Below, one piece after another: positions 21,201 through 30,394 of a DNA stretch of 32,828 bases (the first letter of the stretch is position 1; each line of letters starts with the position of its first letter). The position numbers were made by a program, and so were the translations under genes. The stretch is from Gnetum montanum. Lineage: Eukaryota; Streptophyta; Gnetopsida; Gnetales; Gnetaceae. The notes under the pieces were generated by a model. It saw nothing but the letters and a program-made list of their open reading frames with translations, made no database searches and was not told where the DNA came from. The stretch is taken from contig MNCI01035103.1 in NCBI GenBank assembly GCA_015680685.1, positions 6,953-39,780 of the forward strand, given 5' to 3'.

Positions 21201-21555
21201 ATGCAGCCCCTTGCATGGATTACCTTGCATGGATGTTGTGTTCAACCATGAGGAATGGATGTGGTTATCAAAGGTTGAGATCCTTTAACACTTCGAAGAG
21301 GGCCTTGATAGATTGCCCCCATAGTCTAATGTAGGACCATCTCAAGTTAGTTTTTCTTTTTCCTTTATGCTTTTTATGTGTCAGTTTTGCACATTAACAT
21401 TGTATTTTAGTTTTTCACTTGCTGCTTAATTTTTTATTTTGTATTGCTTTTGAATAGGAACTAAGTGATGTCGCAAGTCCTAGTGGAGTGGCAAAGGAAG
21501 AAGAAGAGGAACCTTGACACCCTCTAGACATCATTGACTAAGTAGACCCAATGTA
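18237..21555 (+). pseudogene. Decayed multi-exon gene of unknown family, opposite strand to element D
   Basis: Several plus-strand blocks read as protein and are separated by AT-rich gaps with plant-like splice signals. The exon ending near 18401 runs into GGGTAAGTATTC. The second (about 18470-18740) reads EQMEKDLENYPTWYLKTFKQ. The third (from 18865, after TTTCTTTAG) reads EMMTIIGSLSHDAYCF, then shifts frame near 19270. Later blocks are about 19996-20199 (DVAAATA, KEEVARREELPEALEIS), 20310-20458 (after TTCTATTGTAG), 20550-21336 (after GCTAACAAG; rich in Gln, Lys and Glu) and 21459-21555 (GVAKEEEEEP). In-frame stops are almost all TAG. I recognise no domain. Retained introns argue against a processed copy. 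It could be a captured gene, an antisense ORF of the retrotransposon or part of a DNA transposon. Confidence 0.5.
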
Positions 21556-21719
21556 ACTCAGGTATTGGGCAATTTTGCACTTTAGCCATTTTTTTCGCAT
21601 GATCATGCTATGTAATCTTACTGATGCAAATATAATTAAACTTACACATTTTTCTATGAGTATTGTGTGTGAATCTTCATAATTATTTTGCTAAATTTCT
21701 AATGTAGATAATGCAACTA

Positions 21720-22110
21720 GTTGATGCAATTAGGCCCCTTGTGGGCCCCATGCCAATTTAAGGCCATGGCAGAAGGGTTGTTGCTAGTTTAAGATCATTT
21801 TAGGCCATGGTGATTGCTAGTTTAAGGTCATTTTGAGTGGCAAATAAAAGGGAAAGTATTGCCAATTTTTGGTTATGGCAAGCTGCAAGGTGCCAATTTA
21901 AGGCCACGGCAAGCAATGTGGTAGTTTAAGGCCTTTTCAAGCAATGGTGATGCAACAAAGGCTTCTAGCTTAAGGCCATGGTATGCCATGAAGGGGGAGA
22001 AAATAGATTACTAGTTTTAGTATGCGGCAAGCCATTTTCTAGTTTAAGGCCTTTTTGGGCCATGGTATAGCAAGGGAAGTGGCTAGTTTTAAGCCATGGT
22101 AGGCCTTTTC
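21720..22110. repeat. GCTAGTTTAAGGCCATGG tandem-like array, upper copy
   Basis: About ten degenerate units of 30-50 bp are seen, with the core (T)GCTAGTTTAAGGCCATGGCA, for example near 21752, 21785, 21815, 21890, 21920, 21966, 22035 and 22080. Spacing is irregular. The array lies between the end of the plus-strand multi-exon gene and the PR frame of element D. It shares its core and orientation with arrays at 11797-11985 and 15600-15712. Confidence 0.65.
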
Positions 22111-22336
22111 TTTTGCAATTTTTACACTTTGTGATTTTTATGTATTTTAGTGTTTTTTTAATGCATTAGAGGACTAAATGAAAATGTATAAGCAAACGAA
22201 ATGAATGTGTAACAAAGTAAATAATGTAAAATGCAAGCAACCATGTGAAATGTAACTATGTAAGCAAAAGGCTAATGAAGCATGCAAAAATTAAGGGCAT
22301 ATAGGCATCTAGCACTTGTTGAACTAAGGAGGTACC

Positions 22337-23560
22337 TTAGTCATGTAGTTGTTTCCTAACTTGATGTGGGTTAGGAGGTGCATAGGGCCTAGGCAGCCCA
22401 AGATGATACTCACCTATACCTTCATTGTTGATTCTAAAGGGTAGTTCTACCCATAGAAATTCCTTCGGAAGGTTGTTAGCATCTTTTGGTTTCTTAGGTG
22501 GGTCTACCAAGCAAGGTTGAGACTTATCCTTCATGAGTGGTGTGTCATCGAGGAACTCTACCTCTGACCCTTGGTTTGTGTCAATGTTCTTAATGGTTGG
22601 AGGGACCAAAGTGTCACCATGTATGATCACTTCTCCACATTCATATGGAAGGTGGATCTCTTGGTGAATTGGTGAGGAGATGACCCATAATTGGGTTCGC
22701 CAGGGCCTTCCCAAAATCAGGTTGAACCTAGGCATCTCCTCGATGATAATGAATTTAGTCATGGTGGGGAATTGCTCCCTTGCCATGAAGGCTATTGTGA
22801 CTATTCCCTTCATGACAACACGACTAATTAAAGAACTTGAGGTATGTTGTCTTTGTGACCTATATTTGGTCAATAAGACCAAGTTTGTTGACGACTGGAA
22901 GTGGGATGATGTTAGTAACTACCCTATCATTGATATGTACTCTACAAATCTTGCATTACCCTACATGAATGGTTATAAATATTAATGTAGTGGTGACCTG
23001 ACCCTTTTTAGGGTCAACCTTGATTTCCTAATCACAAAATGCTAGAGGCATTGAACATAATTCTTGAGATGAAGGATGAAGCATCACACAATGGATGGCT
23101 TGTTCATCTACTAGGATGTTCTCCTTGATAGGAATGGAGGCCAACATGTGAACTAGTACTTTGTGGTGACTAGAGGAGGTCATCACCAAGTAGTATAGGC
23201 TCAAGATCATATTTTTTTTATTTTAGAGCTTGCTTCACTTGTGTCAATGCATCTAGAAAGTCCTTACCACAGTTAGTTGCCTTGTTAGCCTTGATCTCCT
23301 CCATGTGATCTAAGAGATGGATCTCTTAGGGAGGAGATTTGGCCTTGGTTTGTTTTGCATAGCTATGAGCCTCAATGCTTAGCTTTTAATTTCTTAGAAT
23401 GGCAGCTTTAACTAATGTGGCCATAAGAGTGGTAGACAAGAATATAGACTTAGGTGAACCTAGCTCCATGCATTCCCTTATCTTTCGATCAATGAGGTGC
23501 TCGTTTGATCTCTTGGGATACCACCTCAACTACCTACTGTTGTATGCAAGATGAGGCCAT
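22337..23560 (-). pseudogene. Gag linker and aspartic protease of element D
   Basis: From 23560 downward the minus strand reads a linker (EHLIDRKIRECMELGSPKS, then LLDHMEEIKANKATN and FLDALTQVKQALK near 23300-23220). The protease follows: VVTNIIPLPVVNKLGL near 22920 and FNLILGRPW near 22715, then PYECGEVIIHGDT. This order and the (N/L)LGRPW..PYE.GEV.I.GD pattern are those of Tat-type proteases. The catalytic triplet position reads NDRV (Asp at about 22928-22926) instead of D(S/G/T)GA, so it is probably dead. The last 181 codons (22882-22337) are open and end GLPRPYAPPNPHQVRKQLHD. A frame change near 22870 separates the two halves. The PR would mature Gag-Pol. Confidence 0.75.
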
Positions 23561-23711
23561 GGGTGAGCAGGGCCTATTGCAATCCCCACCATTGAACTTG
23601 GCAAAGGATCCCCATGATGAAGCATCCTAATGATGAAGTGTCTATGGATTGTTGCTATAATGTGCTATGAAGCCTAATGAGCTGCAATATCATGTATGTC
23701 ATATCGTGTAC

Positions 23712-23735
23712 GCGATATCGCATGCACGATATTGC
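23712..23735 (+). promoter_or_regulatory. GATATC-centred palindromes upstream of TATA, A LTR
   Basis: GCGATATCGC (23712-23721) is an exact 10-bp palindrome, followed by ACGATATTGC (23726-23735), a decayed copy 14 bp later. The same pair with the same 14-bp spacing occurs in the B LTR. A third, more decayed copy (TGCAATATC) lies near 23745. Confidence 0.55.
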
Positions 23736-23770
23736 ATCCACCCCTGCAATATCTTGGTCGACCGCAATGT

Positions 23771-23783
23771 CTATAAATAAGAG
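23771..23783 (+). promoter_or_regulatory. TATA box of A LTR
   Basis: CTATAAATAAGAG is identical to the equivalent minus-strand sequence in the B LTR (29927-29915), about 35 bp downstream of the palindromic boxes. Confidence 0.7.
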
Positions 23784-23947
23784 ACAACTTTCCTTGTTTT
23801 AGACATTTAGACTTAGACCCTTAGCTAAACTCTTACAGTTTTACCATTCAAGAGTTAGAATAATTTTCATGTGCCCACAATAGGAGTCTTAAAGTGAATG
23901 GATCTTTATTCGAGCAAATTATTCCTGAGCACACATTTGTGTACAGT

Positions 23948-23954
23948 AATAAAG
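23948..23954 (+). promoter_or_regulatory. AATAAAG polyadenylation signal, A LTR
   Basis: AATAAAG lies about 170 bp downstream of the TATA box and is conserved in the B LTR (29752-29746, minus strand). This is a plausible place for 3' end formation in R. Confidence 0.4.
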
Positions 23955-24504
23955 ATGAACTTTATGATAAACCTTGCAGTACATGGACTAAGCTAAATAG
24001 TAATTAATTACTGTTGAATGTTTAAGTGTCTTCCTAGTTAATTAATCTCTCTCTCAACCCTTAACTCTCCTAGTTAATTGCACTCAGTACGACCACTTTG
24101 AGCATGTGTATAGTGCTTGGTAACCTAGTAACAATTAGCATTTGGTAATCCCAGCAGCGTTGCACTAGTTTAGGATGTGTGTGGCAAGTGGGAATGGATA
24201 CTGGTATTAGAAACAGTTAGAACTTAGTTAGTAAATAGTTAGCAAAAGTTAGCCATTATTTCTCTTCACCTTTCCTCATTAGCATAAGACATTAAAAAGA
24301 TAAAAAGCATAAAAATCACATACCTCAAACTTACTTAACCATACAACTATGACAATACAAGTAACTTTGGGAAGGCAATGATTGATTAACCCTTAAGTAT
24401 TCCATTAAGGTGTAGAAGCACTCAGTCCTTGGAGTTCAACTAGATCATAGGTGAAATGCTCGTATTCATATGGTTGAGTGTAGGGGTAATTCGCCACTCA
24501 TCGT

Positions 24505-24518
24505 TGGCACCGTTATCC
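24505..24518 (+). other. Primer-binding site of element A
   Basis: TGGCACCGTTATCC starts one base after the LTR end. It matches the TGGCGCCGTTGCC type of PBS known from Athila/Tat-like plant elements and usually attributed to tRNA-Asp, allowing for CpG decay of CG to CA. Confidence 0.6.
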
Positions 24519-24648
24519 TAGACTTAGTTGTTTGTGCACTACGTAGAACATAGGAAAGCATCCATATCACTGGGAAGTTAGAACGAACCCTTAGGGTTGA
24601 TCAAAGGAAAAATAGGACAATGGTAAATGGCACACTGAATAAGAGAAA

Positions 24649-27180
24649 ATGTCTTCTTCTCCACATAAAAGCACCTCACCACCTAGGAATAACACAAGAG
24701 AAAATCAACGGCATAACATACGTAACCAAGATCCACCAGTTTCTCAACAATTCTATGTGTCATATATTCATCATGATGAGTATGTACTCGACTTTACCTT
24801 TATTATTTATCAAGAGGAACAACTGCATTGAAAAGACTTCGAAGGTAACATAGTATTGCCTCTAGACTGATCAATTCCCAACATGCTCCTTAGTACTCTC
24901 TCATGAATAGGCATGTCATCTTTGTATTCAGAATATGTTGCATGCAATCATGACACAAGGGACTACCATCCCACAAAAGTGCAATGTCAAAGGGACTTGC
25001 AATAGGAGAGATATCATACATCCTTGAAGGGTAAATGGCCCCATAATGCTCCACATATCCTGAGAAAAATTGATGGTGGTGAACCTGCTTCCACATGTTC
25101 CCCAAAAAATGTTTTTCCTCCTCATAATGATGGTCAGGAGCTGATGAATTAGAACCTACACTCCATAATTCACAACCCTGGTTCTAATCCCCACAAACAC
25201 AAAGTGTTCAACGAGGGAACACAAACACACGATAAGGGTGGATGTTCTGACTGTGACCATGGTTGTGGCTGGGACCACAAAAGAGAAGGTAGAAAACACC
25301 ATCATGACGATGGTTCTCCTTCTTCTTCACCTCCATAATCACATTCACCCTCTCCCTCTATATCCAAATGTAGCCATAAGGAAACTAACTATGAGGATAA
25401 GGGTAAACAAAGTGAAAAACACCAACGAAATAGTCGAGAATGAGGATGAGGGCAATATAAAAAATTGAGGCATGGAAGAAGGGAAAGTAGGGAACCATGT
25501 AGACATCAAAGAAACTATGAATGAGGTGACCACAAAGAACCCCTACTAGCAACTAGAAGCATGTTAGACATAATGGAGGCTATAAGAATTCCCACAAGGC
25601 ATCAAAAAGATAGCTAGATCAAGAGGTTAGACATGAATAACATCCCATGATTTGAGGGGGGATACAATGTTGATCCTAAAAACCATTTACAAGCATTTCA
25701 TAATGCATGTGCCTTGAAAGCTAGTACCAATCGTTCAAACTAAAATCTATTCAAAGGTGGAGTACAATGTTAGAACTATTTAATGATAAATTTGAAACAT
25801 ACTCTCGAGTGTCTAACCTACAAAAGAAAATCCAAGGATGGAAGTAGGGAAATCATGAATCCTTGGATGCTACCATGGGCCATTATTATGCACTTTTACA
25901 TCATTGCCTTGGCCATGGGCCATGGTTATTCGTAGCAAGATCAACTATGCCATCTAGTAGATGGACTTAGGAATAAAACAAGGAGAGCCCTTGGAACGTA
26001 TGCCCAACAGAGATTATCAAATCTTAGGTCTCATCAAGTTCATATATTGCTAGAGCAAGTTGCCAAGGAAGAAGGGGAGCTACGTAAGAGAGACAGTGCG
26101 GAAGAATACAACTAAGATCCTTCCCTCTATAAAAGGGAAGTGAGATTTTGTGAGGAGGAGGAAGAGTCACCACTCGAAGAGATGGTGAATAGGAAAACCT
26201 TTCCACTCCAAAACATAACAATAGAAGTATTAGAGAAGGTAGACCAAATGTGGGACTCCTTGGATAGTAGATTTGAAATTGTCCTTAAAATTGTAGAGGA
26301 ATCTAGCGAGCGAGGTAGTGACTATGACAAAAAGAAAAGGAGAAATGTAGAAAATGCACGTAACAAAGGTAAGGGTAAATTGACCATCATCAATGAGGTT
26401 TTGGATTCAAATATAGACAATGATGGTGCATGTGAGATATGCCAATATGACCATCGTAAGGGATGTTGCCCAGTAATCTCACATCTACAAGAGTTTGGGA
26501 TGTATTCACTCAACCCATGACTTAACACATGGTAGGCACCCCGACGGTTACCTTATCCCCAAGGTAATCCAAGGTAGTTCCACCAACCTTGAATGTATTA
26601 TCCAAGTGGAACTCCACCACAACCTATTAAGCAATACCAATAGTGGCAATACCCATATTCATGGGGGATGCCACCACCAAGGCAATAATACCCCTACCGG
26701 CAATAGAATCCATGTGGCTACTATGTGCAGCAGCCAATCTCTCCACGTGACTCTGTTGGTCACGTTACACCACAACGTCACTACCAAGATCAAGAGTGTT
26801 ATAGGAATCCCTCTCCTAGGGGAGATAAGCCAAAATCATACCATCCTCCAAATCCATTTGCAACTCTCACACTGATAGCCCCATTACCACCTGCTCCAAC
26901 AATGCAAGGGGAACTACTAACTCAACCAATAATGCAATTCCAGAAGGGTTGTAAACCTCCAATCTACTACTAGTTCTAACAACCATACAAAGAGAAGACC
27001 TTTCTTCAAAACCAATAGCCCAACCAAGCGCTCACAACCACAAGTGGTTGAACCTATGAACGCCTTCCCATCAAATAAGGCTTCAGATCTCCCCTCAAAC
27101 CAAATACCAAGCTCAACACACAAGATTATGTCAACACATGTTGTTACTGACTAGATTAAGGTGGGCCACCTTCCTAGGAA
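24649..27180 (+). pseudogene. Gag of element A (decayed)
   Basis: The likely start is the ATG at 24649, about 130 bp after the PBS, giving MSSSPHKSTSPPRNNTREN, a basic, Pro/Ser-rich start. Near 25660-25715 the translation reads GGYNVDPKNHLQAFHNAC, the typical capsid-domain pattern of plant Gag. Near 26005-26100 are QRLSNLRSHQVHILLEQVAK and an acidic-basic helix. The open stretch 26140-26520 is followed at 26431-26469 by CEICQYDHRKGCC, a Cys/His cluster that may be a variant zinc knuckle. A Pro/Gln/Tyr-rich tail follows (26550-27000). Many stops, mostly TAG, and frameshifts make it non-functional. Gag would form the virus-like particle. Confidence 0.7.
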
Positions 27181-28056
27181 ATTCTCTAATCCTGGAAGCC
27201 CCCTAATTTATCTCTAATTTGTAGGGAATGAACCATGTAAAACTCTTCTGGACTCAGGTTCTAGAGTCAACTTAATATCACAAGAGATGTACAAATCTTG
27301 GAACCTTCCTCCATTAAGGAAGAGCAGTATTTGCTTAGAGATGGCTAACTAGTTCATCACTATTCCCTTTGGATAGGTGGAGACATTGTTACCACTATGT
27401 GTGGGTTGTCATACCCAGCTAGTTTCCTAGTGATACAAGTAAATAGTGATAAAGGAGACTTCCTAATAATCATGGGGAGGGCATGGCTAAGTAACAGAAA
27501 CGCACACCTAGGAATCCATGATCTTTCCTTGGAAATATCTAAGGAAAACACTCTCGGGAAGATCGAGAAGAAGAAGGTTTCATGCATCACATACAGTGAT
27601 ACAAGGTGTGATTGCATATAGGAATGTTCATCATTTCCTGCATGCAATAGGTATGTACTAGAAATTAACATACAAAAGTGCCTGTATGTAGCAACCATAC
27701 AACAAAAAGACACCCTATGGTTGATAGCCAATCAAGAGAGTAACTCATTAACGTGCATGGAATGAACTAAGGGAACAAATTGCACTCACGTCGAAAGCAT
27801 AGATATACTTAATTAAGAACATCGCCAACTTCCAAACCTTAACCTAAAAACATCAATTGGGGGATGTTGGAAACTCTTAAAAAATTCAAACAAGCACTCC
27901 AATAAGAGATTACTAGCTAATGTGTAATAGACCAACCCTTACAATGAATCTAGAATGATCAATGCATGTAATACCTATGAGAAGAGATGACCCCACTCGT
28001 TATTTCAAATCTCTCCCTTCCAATTTAGTCATGGGGGAGATGGCCACCTATGCTAA
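27181..28056 (+). pseudogene. Aspartic protease and C-terminal extension of element A
   Basis: The catalytic triplet DSG is at 27251-27259 inside LLDSGSRVNLI. The strand near the C-terminal flap motif reads FLIIMGRAWLS (27450-27483). The rest follows the B protein residue by residue: LGIHDLSLEISKE, KIEKK, VSCITYSD, and a C-terminal extension ending SPFQFSHGGDGHLC before TAA at 28054-28056. Relative to B there is a one-base deletion after 27382 that shifts the frame, and TAG replaces the Gln codon CAG in the MANQ/LADQ stretch near 27350. It is therefore a dead protease. No RT domain follows it. Confidence 0.75.
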
Positions 28057-29187
28057 TCAATTGAGGCCCTCAATTCCTTTTTAAATTTTTATTTTACACA
28101 TTTTTATTTTACAAATTTCTTTAACTTCTTTTGTTTTTTTTACAACATCATTTATTCTGTTTTATTTCTTTGTGTTTTTGTTTATTTTGTTAAGTTCATC
28201 ACCTAGTAAGTGCTCCTGATGGTGGTATGAATTGTATTACATTGATTTCTAATGTTTCGTTTTTACCCTTAAGTTATAATGTGGATACTAAGGTATGGTT
28301 CTTTTGATCTAACAAGAAATGAGTCCACATCATCCATGCATCCATAAATTTCTATGGTCTCTCTTGGCTTGGAACTATATAGTCCCTTTCTTTAAATAAT
28401 TGAACTATGAACGAATTGGTGACTGGGCATTTCTCAAACTCCAGAATGACTTAAGGATTGAAAAGGATGTGACTTCAAGGAGATTTGATGCATTTGTGCC
28501 AGCTATTCTCTTGAGTGCTTGAATGTTTTCTTCTTGGGTTTTCCTTGGATGAATTTCCACCGTTGACATCCATTTTATTGGCATTTCCATTATTTCTTTT
28601 TCTCCCTCTTACTTATTCCTTATATTTTTACATTATGTCGCTACCAGAGGTTCGCTCTTAGTCATGGGGGGTACTAGTCCAATTTTTTCAATTTTCTTCT
28701 AACTCCTACACCTTACACCTTTGGTAGTCACTAGTACCATATCTCGAGAATCCATATTAGCCATATCACAACTCAGCTAATAAACCATACACCAAGGCAA
28801 GGTATCAATTGCATTATGATTTATTTACCCTTGCTAATATGTGATTGTATTGTGTGTGCAGATGGCAACCATACGACAATGGATTGGAGCTGGAGAAAAC
28901 ACTTAGGATGGGCTAGAGCTAGAACAATCATGCAAAGGAATAAGATCAATGGCATGGCTATGGATGGACAACAAAAGATGCAATTTTGGCATTGGTAGCA
29001 ACACATCTTCTTTTTCATCTTCTTCTCTCTCTCTTCTATCTTAGCTGCCAAATAAGGCTGGATGTCAAATGTGTATAGTGTTCACTCTTGTTATCATGAA
29101 CACTAATATTGCCATGAATTGTAATGATCATCCATTCACATGTCACCCCATTCACCATTAGCGTCATTCAAGTCAATAATCCCATAC
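28057..29187 (+). other. 3' non-coding region of element A with conserved blocks
   Basis: There is no long coding frame, but several blocks align with the minus strand of element B. These are the T-rich ATTTTACAAATTTC stretch (28085-28160 against about 31900-32030), GACTGGGCATTTCTCAAACT (28422-28441 against 31623-31604), the motif TTAGTCATGGGGG (28658-28670 against 30622-30610) and the candidate intron. The region ends at AATAATCCCATAC, which in B continues for about 43 bp to the polypurine tract. The function is unknown; packaging or plus-strand priming signals are possible. Confidence 0.6.
28802..28861 (+). other. Candidate 60-nt intron in element A
   Basis: CAAG|GTATCAATTG opens and CTTGCTAATATG...TGTGTGTGCAG|ATGG closes a 60-nt segment. 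The equivalent segment of B is also exactly 60 nt with GTATGC and the same TTGCTAATAT branch-like sequence and CAG|ATGG end. This is short for a plant intron but keeps both splice signals and length. Confidence 0.45.
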
Positions 29188-29745
29188 TGATGAGTGGCGA
29201 GGTACCCCTACACTCCACCATACGAATACGAGCGTACACGCGTGATCCGGTCGAACGCTGCAGACTAAATGCCTTAACGCCACAAGAAACACTTGGGTTT
29301 AATCGTTCGTTGTCTTCCCAAGCTTGCTTGTATGTGTCACGGTGTATGGTTAAGCAAGTATGAGGTATATGATTTTTTTGGTATTTTTGGCTTATCTTCT
29401 ATGCTACCAGGAGAAAGGGTTGAGAAAGCTAAACTAACTCTAACTAAGATCTGAGTCTAAATTAACTAGCGTTAGCATCCGTTGCCACTTACCGGACACA
29501 CCCTGAACTATGCAACTGCAGCTTACCAAACGCTAATTGTTACTGGGATCACCACACGTAACGCACGTGCTCGAAGCGGTCGTACTGAGGCACTTAACTA
29601 ACCTATGTATGACAAGCAGCCGATTCCTTGACTAGCCGTACACATCCGTAGACGCTCGTAATCAAGTCGTACTTGAACGCACTAGGAAAGTAGGAAATAA
29701 AAGCACTAAAACCATGTACTACAAGGTTTATCCAATCAAGTTCGT

Positions 29746-29752
29746 CTTTATT
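29746..29752 (-). promoter_or_regulatory. AATAAAG polyadenylation signal, B LTR
   Basis: The minus strand reads GGCAATAAAGACGAAC here, matching GTAATAAAGATGAAC in the A LTR, about 165 bp downstream of the TATA box. Confidence 0.4.
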
Positions 29753-29913
29753 GCCATACACAACTTGGGTTCAGGTTACAAGCTGCTCGAATAAAGAGCC
29801 GTTCACTCTAGGACTCCTACTGCAGGCACATGGGGAAAAATTCTAACTCTGGAGTGATCAATCTGCCAGAGCTTCGCTACACTAGCCAGGATTGGGAAAT
29901 AAGGGGAGTGCTG

Positions 29914-29927
29914 CCTCTTATTTATAG
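29914..29927 (-). promoter_or_regulatory. TATA box of B LTR
   Basis: The minus strand reads CTATAAATAAGAGG, preceded by CCATTT. The core is identical in the A LTR. It lies about 85 bp from the LTR start, so U3 is very short. Confidence 0.72.
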
Positions 29928-29942
29928 AAATGGCGGCGCGAC

Positions 29943-29986
29943 GCGATATCGCATACGCGATATCGCAGGGGAAGACGCGATATTGC
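29943..29986 (-). promoter_or_regulatory. Three GATATC-centred palindromic boxes, B LTR
   Basis: GCGATATCGC occurs exactly at 29943-29952 and 29957-29966, with GCGATATTGC at 29977-29986. The first two are spaced 14 bp apart, the third 20 bp further. They sit between the LTR start and the TATA box, where an enhancer or upstream activator would act. Because the sites are palindromic, a dimeric binding protein is a reasonable inference. Confidence 0.6.
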
Positions 29987-30014
29987 GGTCTAGTGTAAAT
30001 CGTGTCTCATCATA

Positions 30015-30026
30015 CCCCCATGACTA
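30015..30026 (-). other. Polypurine tract of element B
   Basis: The minus strand reads TAGTCATGGGGG, followed by TA and then the LTR. Position and G-run make it the plus-strand primer. Two further copies of the same 11-12 bases occur upstream in the element. Confidence 0.65.
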
Positions 30027-30394
30027 AATGAAAACTCGTCCTCGAGTTCCTTACAATAATATCAGGTAGGTATGGGATTATTAGGGGATATGGAACTAAT
30101 GGGATGACATGTGAACGGTCTTTATTACAAGACTTGACAAAAACTGGTGTTCATGACGACATGGGTGAACACCTTATTACAATGACATCAGGCCATAGTT
30201 GGCAGTTGAGAGAAAAGAGGAGAGAGAATAGAAGAGAAGAAAGAAGAAGAGTCTTGTTGCTGCCAACGCTGAGATTGCGCCTTTCGTTGTCCGTCTGTAA
30301 GAGCATTATCAACTCCACTCCTTGCATGCTGCTTTGGCGCTGCTCCATTCCAAGTGTCTGCTCCAGATCCATTCTGTTGTTGTATGATTACCAT

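Larger units (their letters stand above)
15473..22335 (-). other. Candidate 6.86-kb intron between PR and RT of element D
   Basis: The PR frame ends ...QLHD then TAA at 22339-22337, directly before a candidate donor, TAAG|GTACCT (intron from 22335). Just before the RT frame, the minus strand reads CTAGTTTTTTTGCAAG|ATATG, a pyrimidine tract plus acceptor (intron ends at 15473). Joining them in phase 1 gives GAT-ATG-TCA, which is the RT frame itself, so PR and RT become one frame broken only by that TAA. An intron at this place is established for Ogre elements. Inside are two short-repeat arrays, U3-like repeats, a C-rich block and an opposite-strand multi-exon gene. Most of the length may be a later insertion between the two arrays. 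Confidence 0.5.
8217..23614 (-). mobile_element. Element D: Tat/Ogre-like LTR retrotransposon, 5' end truncated by element A
   Basis: Reading down the minus strand gives gag linker and PR (23560-22337), a candidate intron (22335-15473), RT, RNase H, archaeal-type RNase H and integrase (15470-12002), a repeat array, a 3' non-coding region and a 3' LTR (9982-8217). The order and the second RNase H identify the Tat/Ogre branch. The 5' LTR, PBS and most of gag are not in the window; element A begins at about 23615 inside the gag linker, so they should lie beyond A and B. Treating PR and RT as one element depends on the intron model. Confidence 0.65.
23615..24503 (+). repeat. 5' LTR of element A
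   Basis: This sequence aligns along its length to the reverse complement of the B LTR (29188-30012). Shared landmarks are the palindromic boxes, TCTATAAATAAGAG, TCTTTATTCGAGCA, AATAAAG, CAGTACGACC, AGTAACAATTAGC, CCTCA..CTT.CTTAACCATACA and GAGTGTAGGGGTA, with the end CGCCACTCATC. Most CpGs of B are TG or CA here. The start is uncertain: TGATGAAG occurs at both 23615 and 23631. The end at 24503 is set by the PBS. Flanking sequence on the left is the gag linker of element D. Confidence 0.8.
23615..29187 (+). mobile_element. Element A: gag-PR-only LTR retrotransposon, older copy
   Basis: A runs from a 5' LTR (about 23615-24503) through a PBS, a decayed gag, a decayed PR and 1.1 kb of 3' non-coding sequence. 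It stops abruptly at 29187, where the LTR of element B begins. Comparison with B shows that about 43 bp plus the polypurine tract and 3' LTR of A should continue beyond B, outside the window. No RT, RNase H or integrase lies between PR and the 3' end, and B has the same arrangement, so the family is structurally non-autonomous rather than merely deleted in one copy. Confidence 0.75.
29188..30012 (-). repeat. 3' LTR of element B (825 bp)
   Basis: The minus strand starts TGATGAGACACG and ends GCCACTCATCA, so the ends form a 7-bp terminal inverted repeat (TGATGAG/CTCATCA). It holds three GATATC-centred boxes, a TATA box and an AATAAAG. It is strikingly CpG-rich (for example GTACACGCGTGATCCGGTCG at 29234-29253) compared with all other sequence in the window except nearby B sequence. 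The diverged sister LTR at 23615-24503 confirms both ends. Confidence 0.88.

Noticed and set aside
22680-22985. Plus-strand ORF of 101 codons opposite the D protease
   Set aside because: It is an antisense shadow; the minus strand carries the recognisable LGRPW protease motif over the same bases.
28405-28590. Small ORFs shared by A and B (residues SLRNAQSP) on the strand opposite to the element
   Set aside because: They arise from a conserved non-coding block; the shared peptide is limited to a dozen residues and the starts differ.
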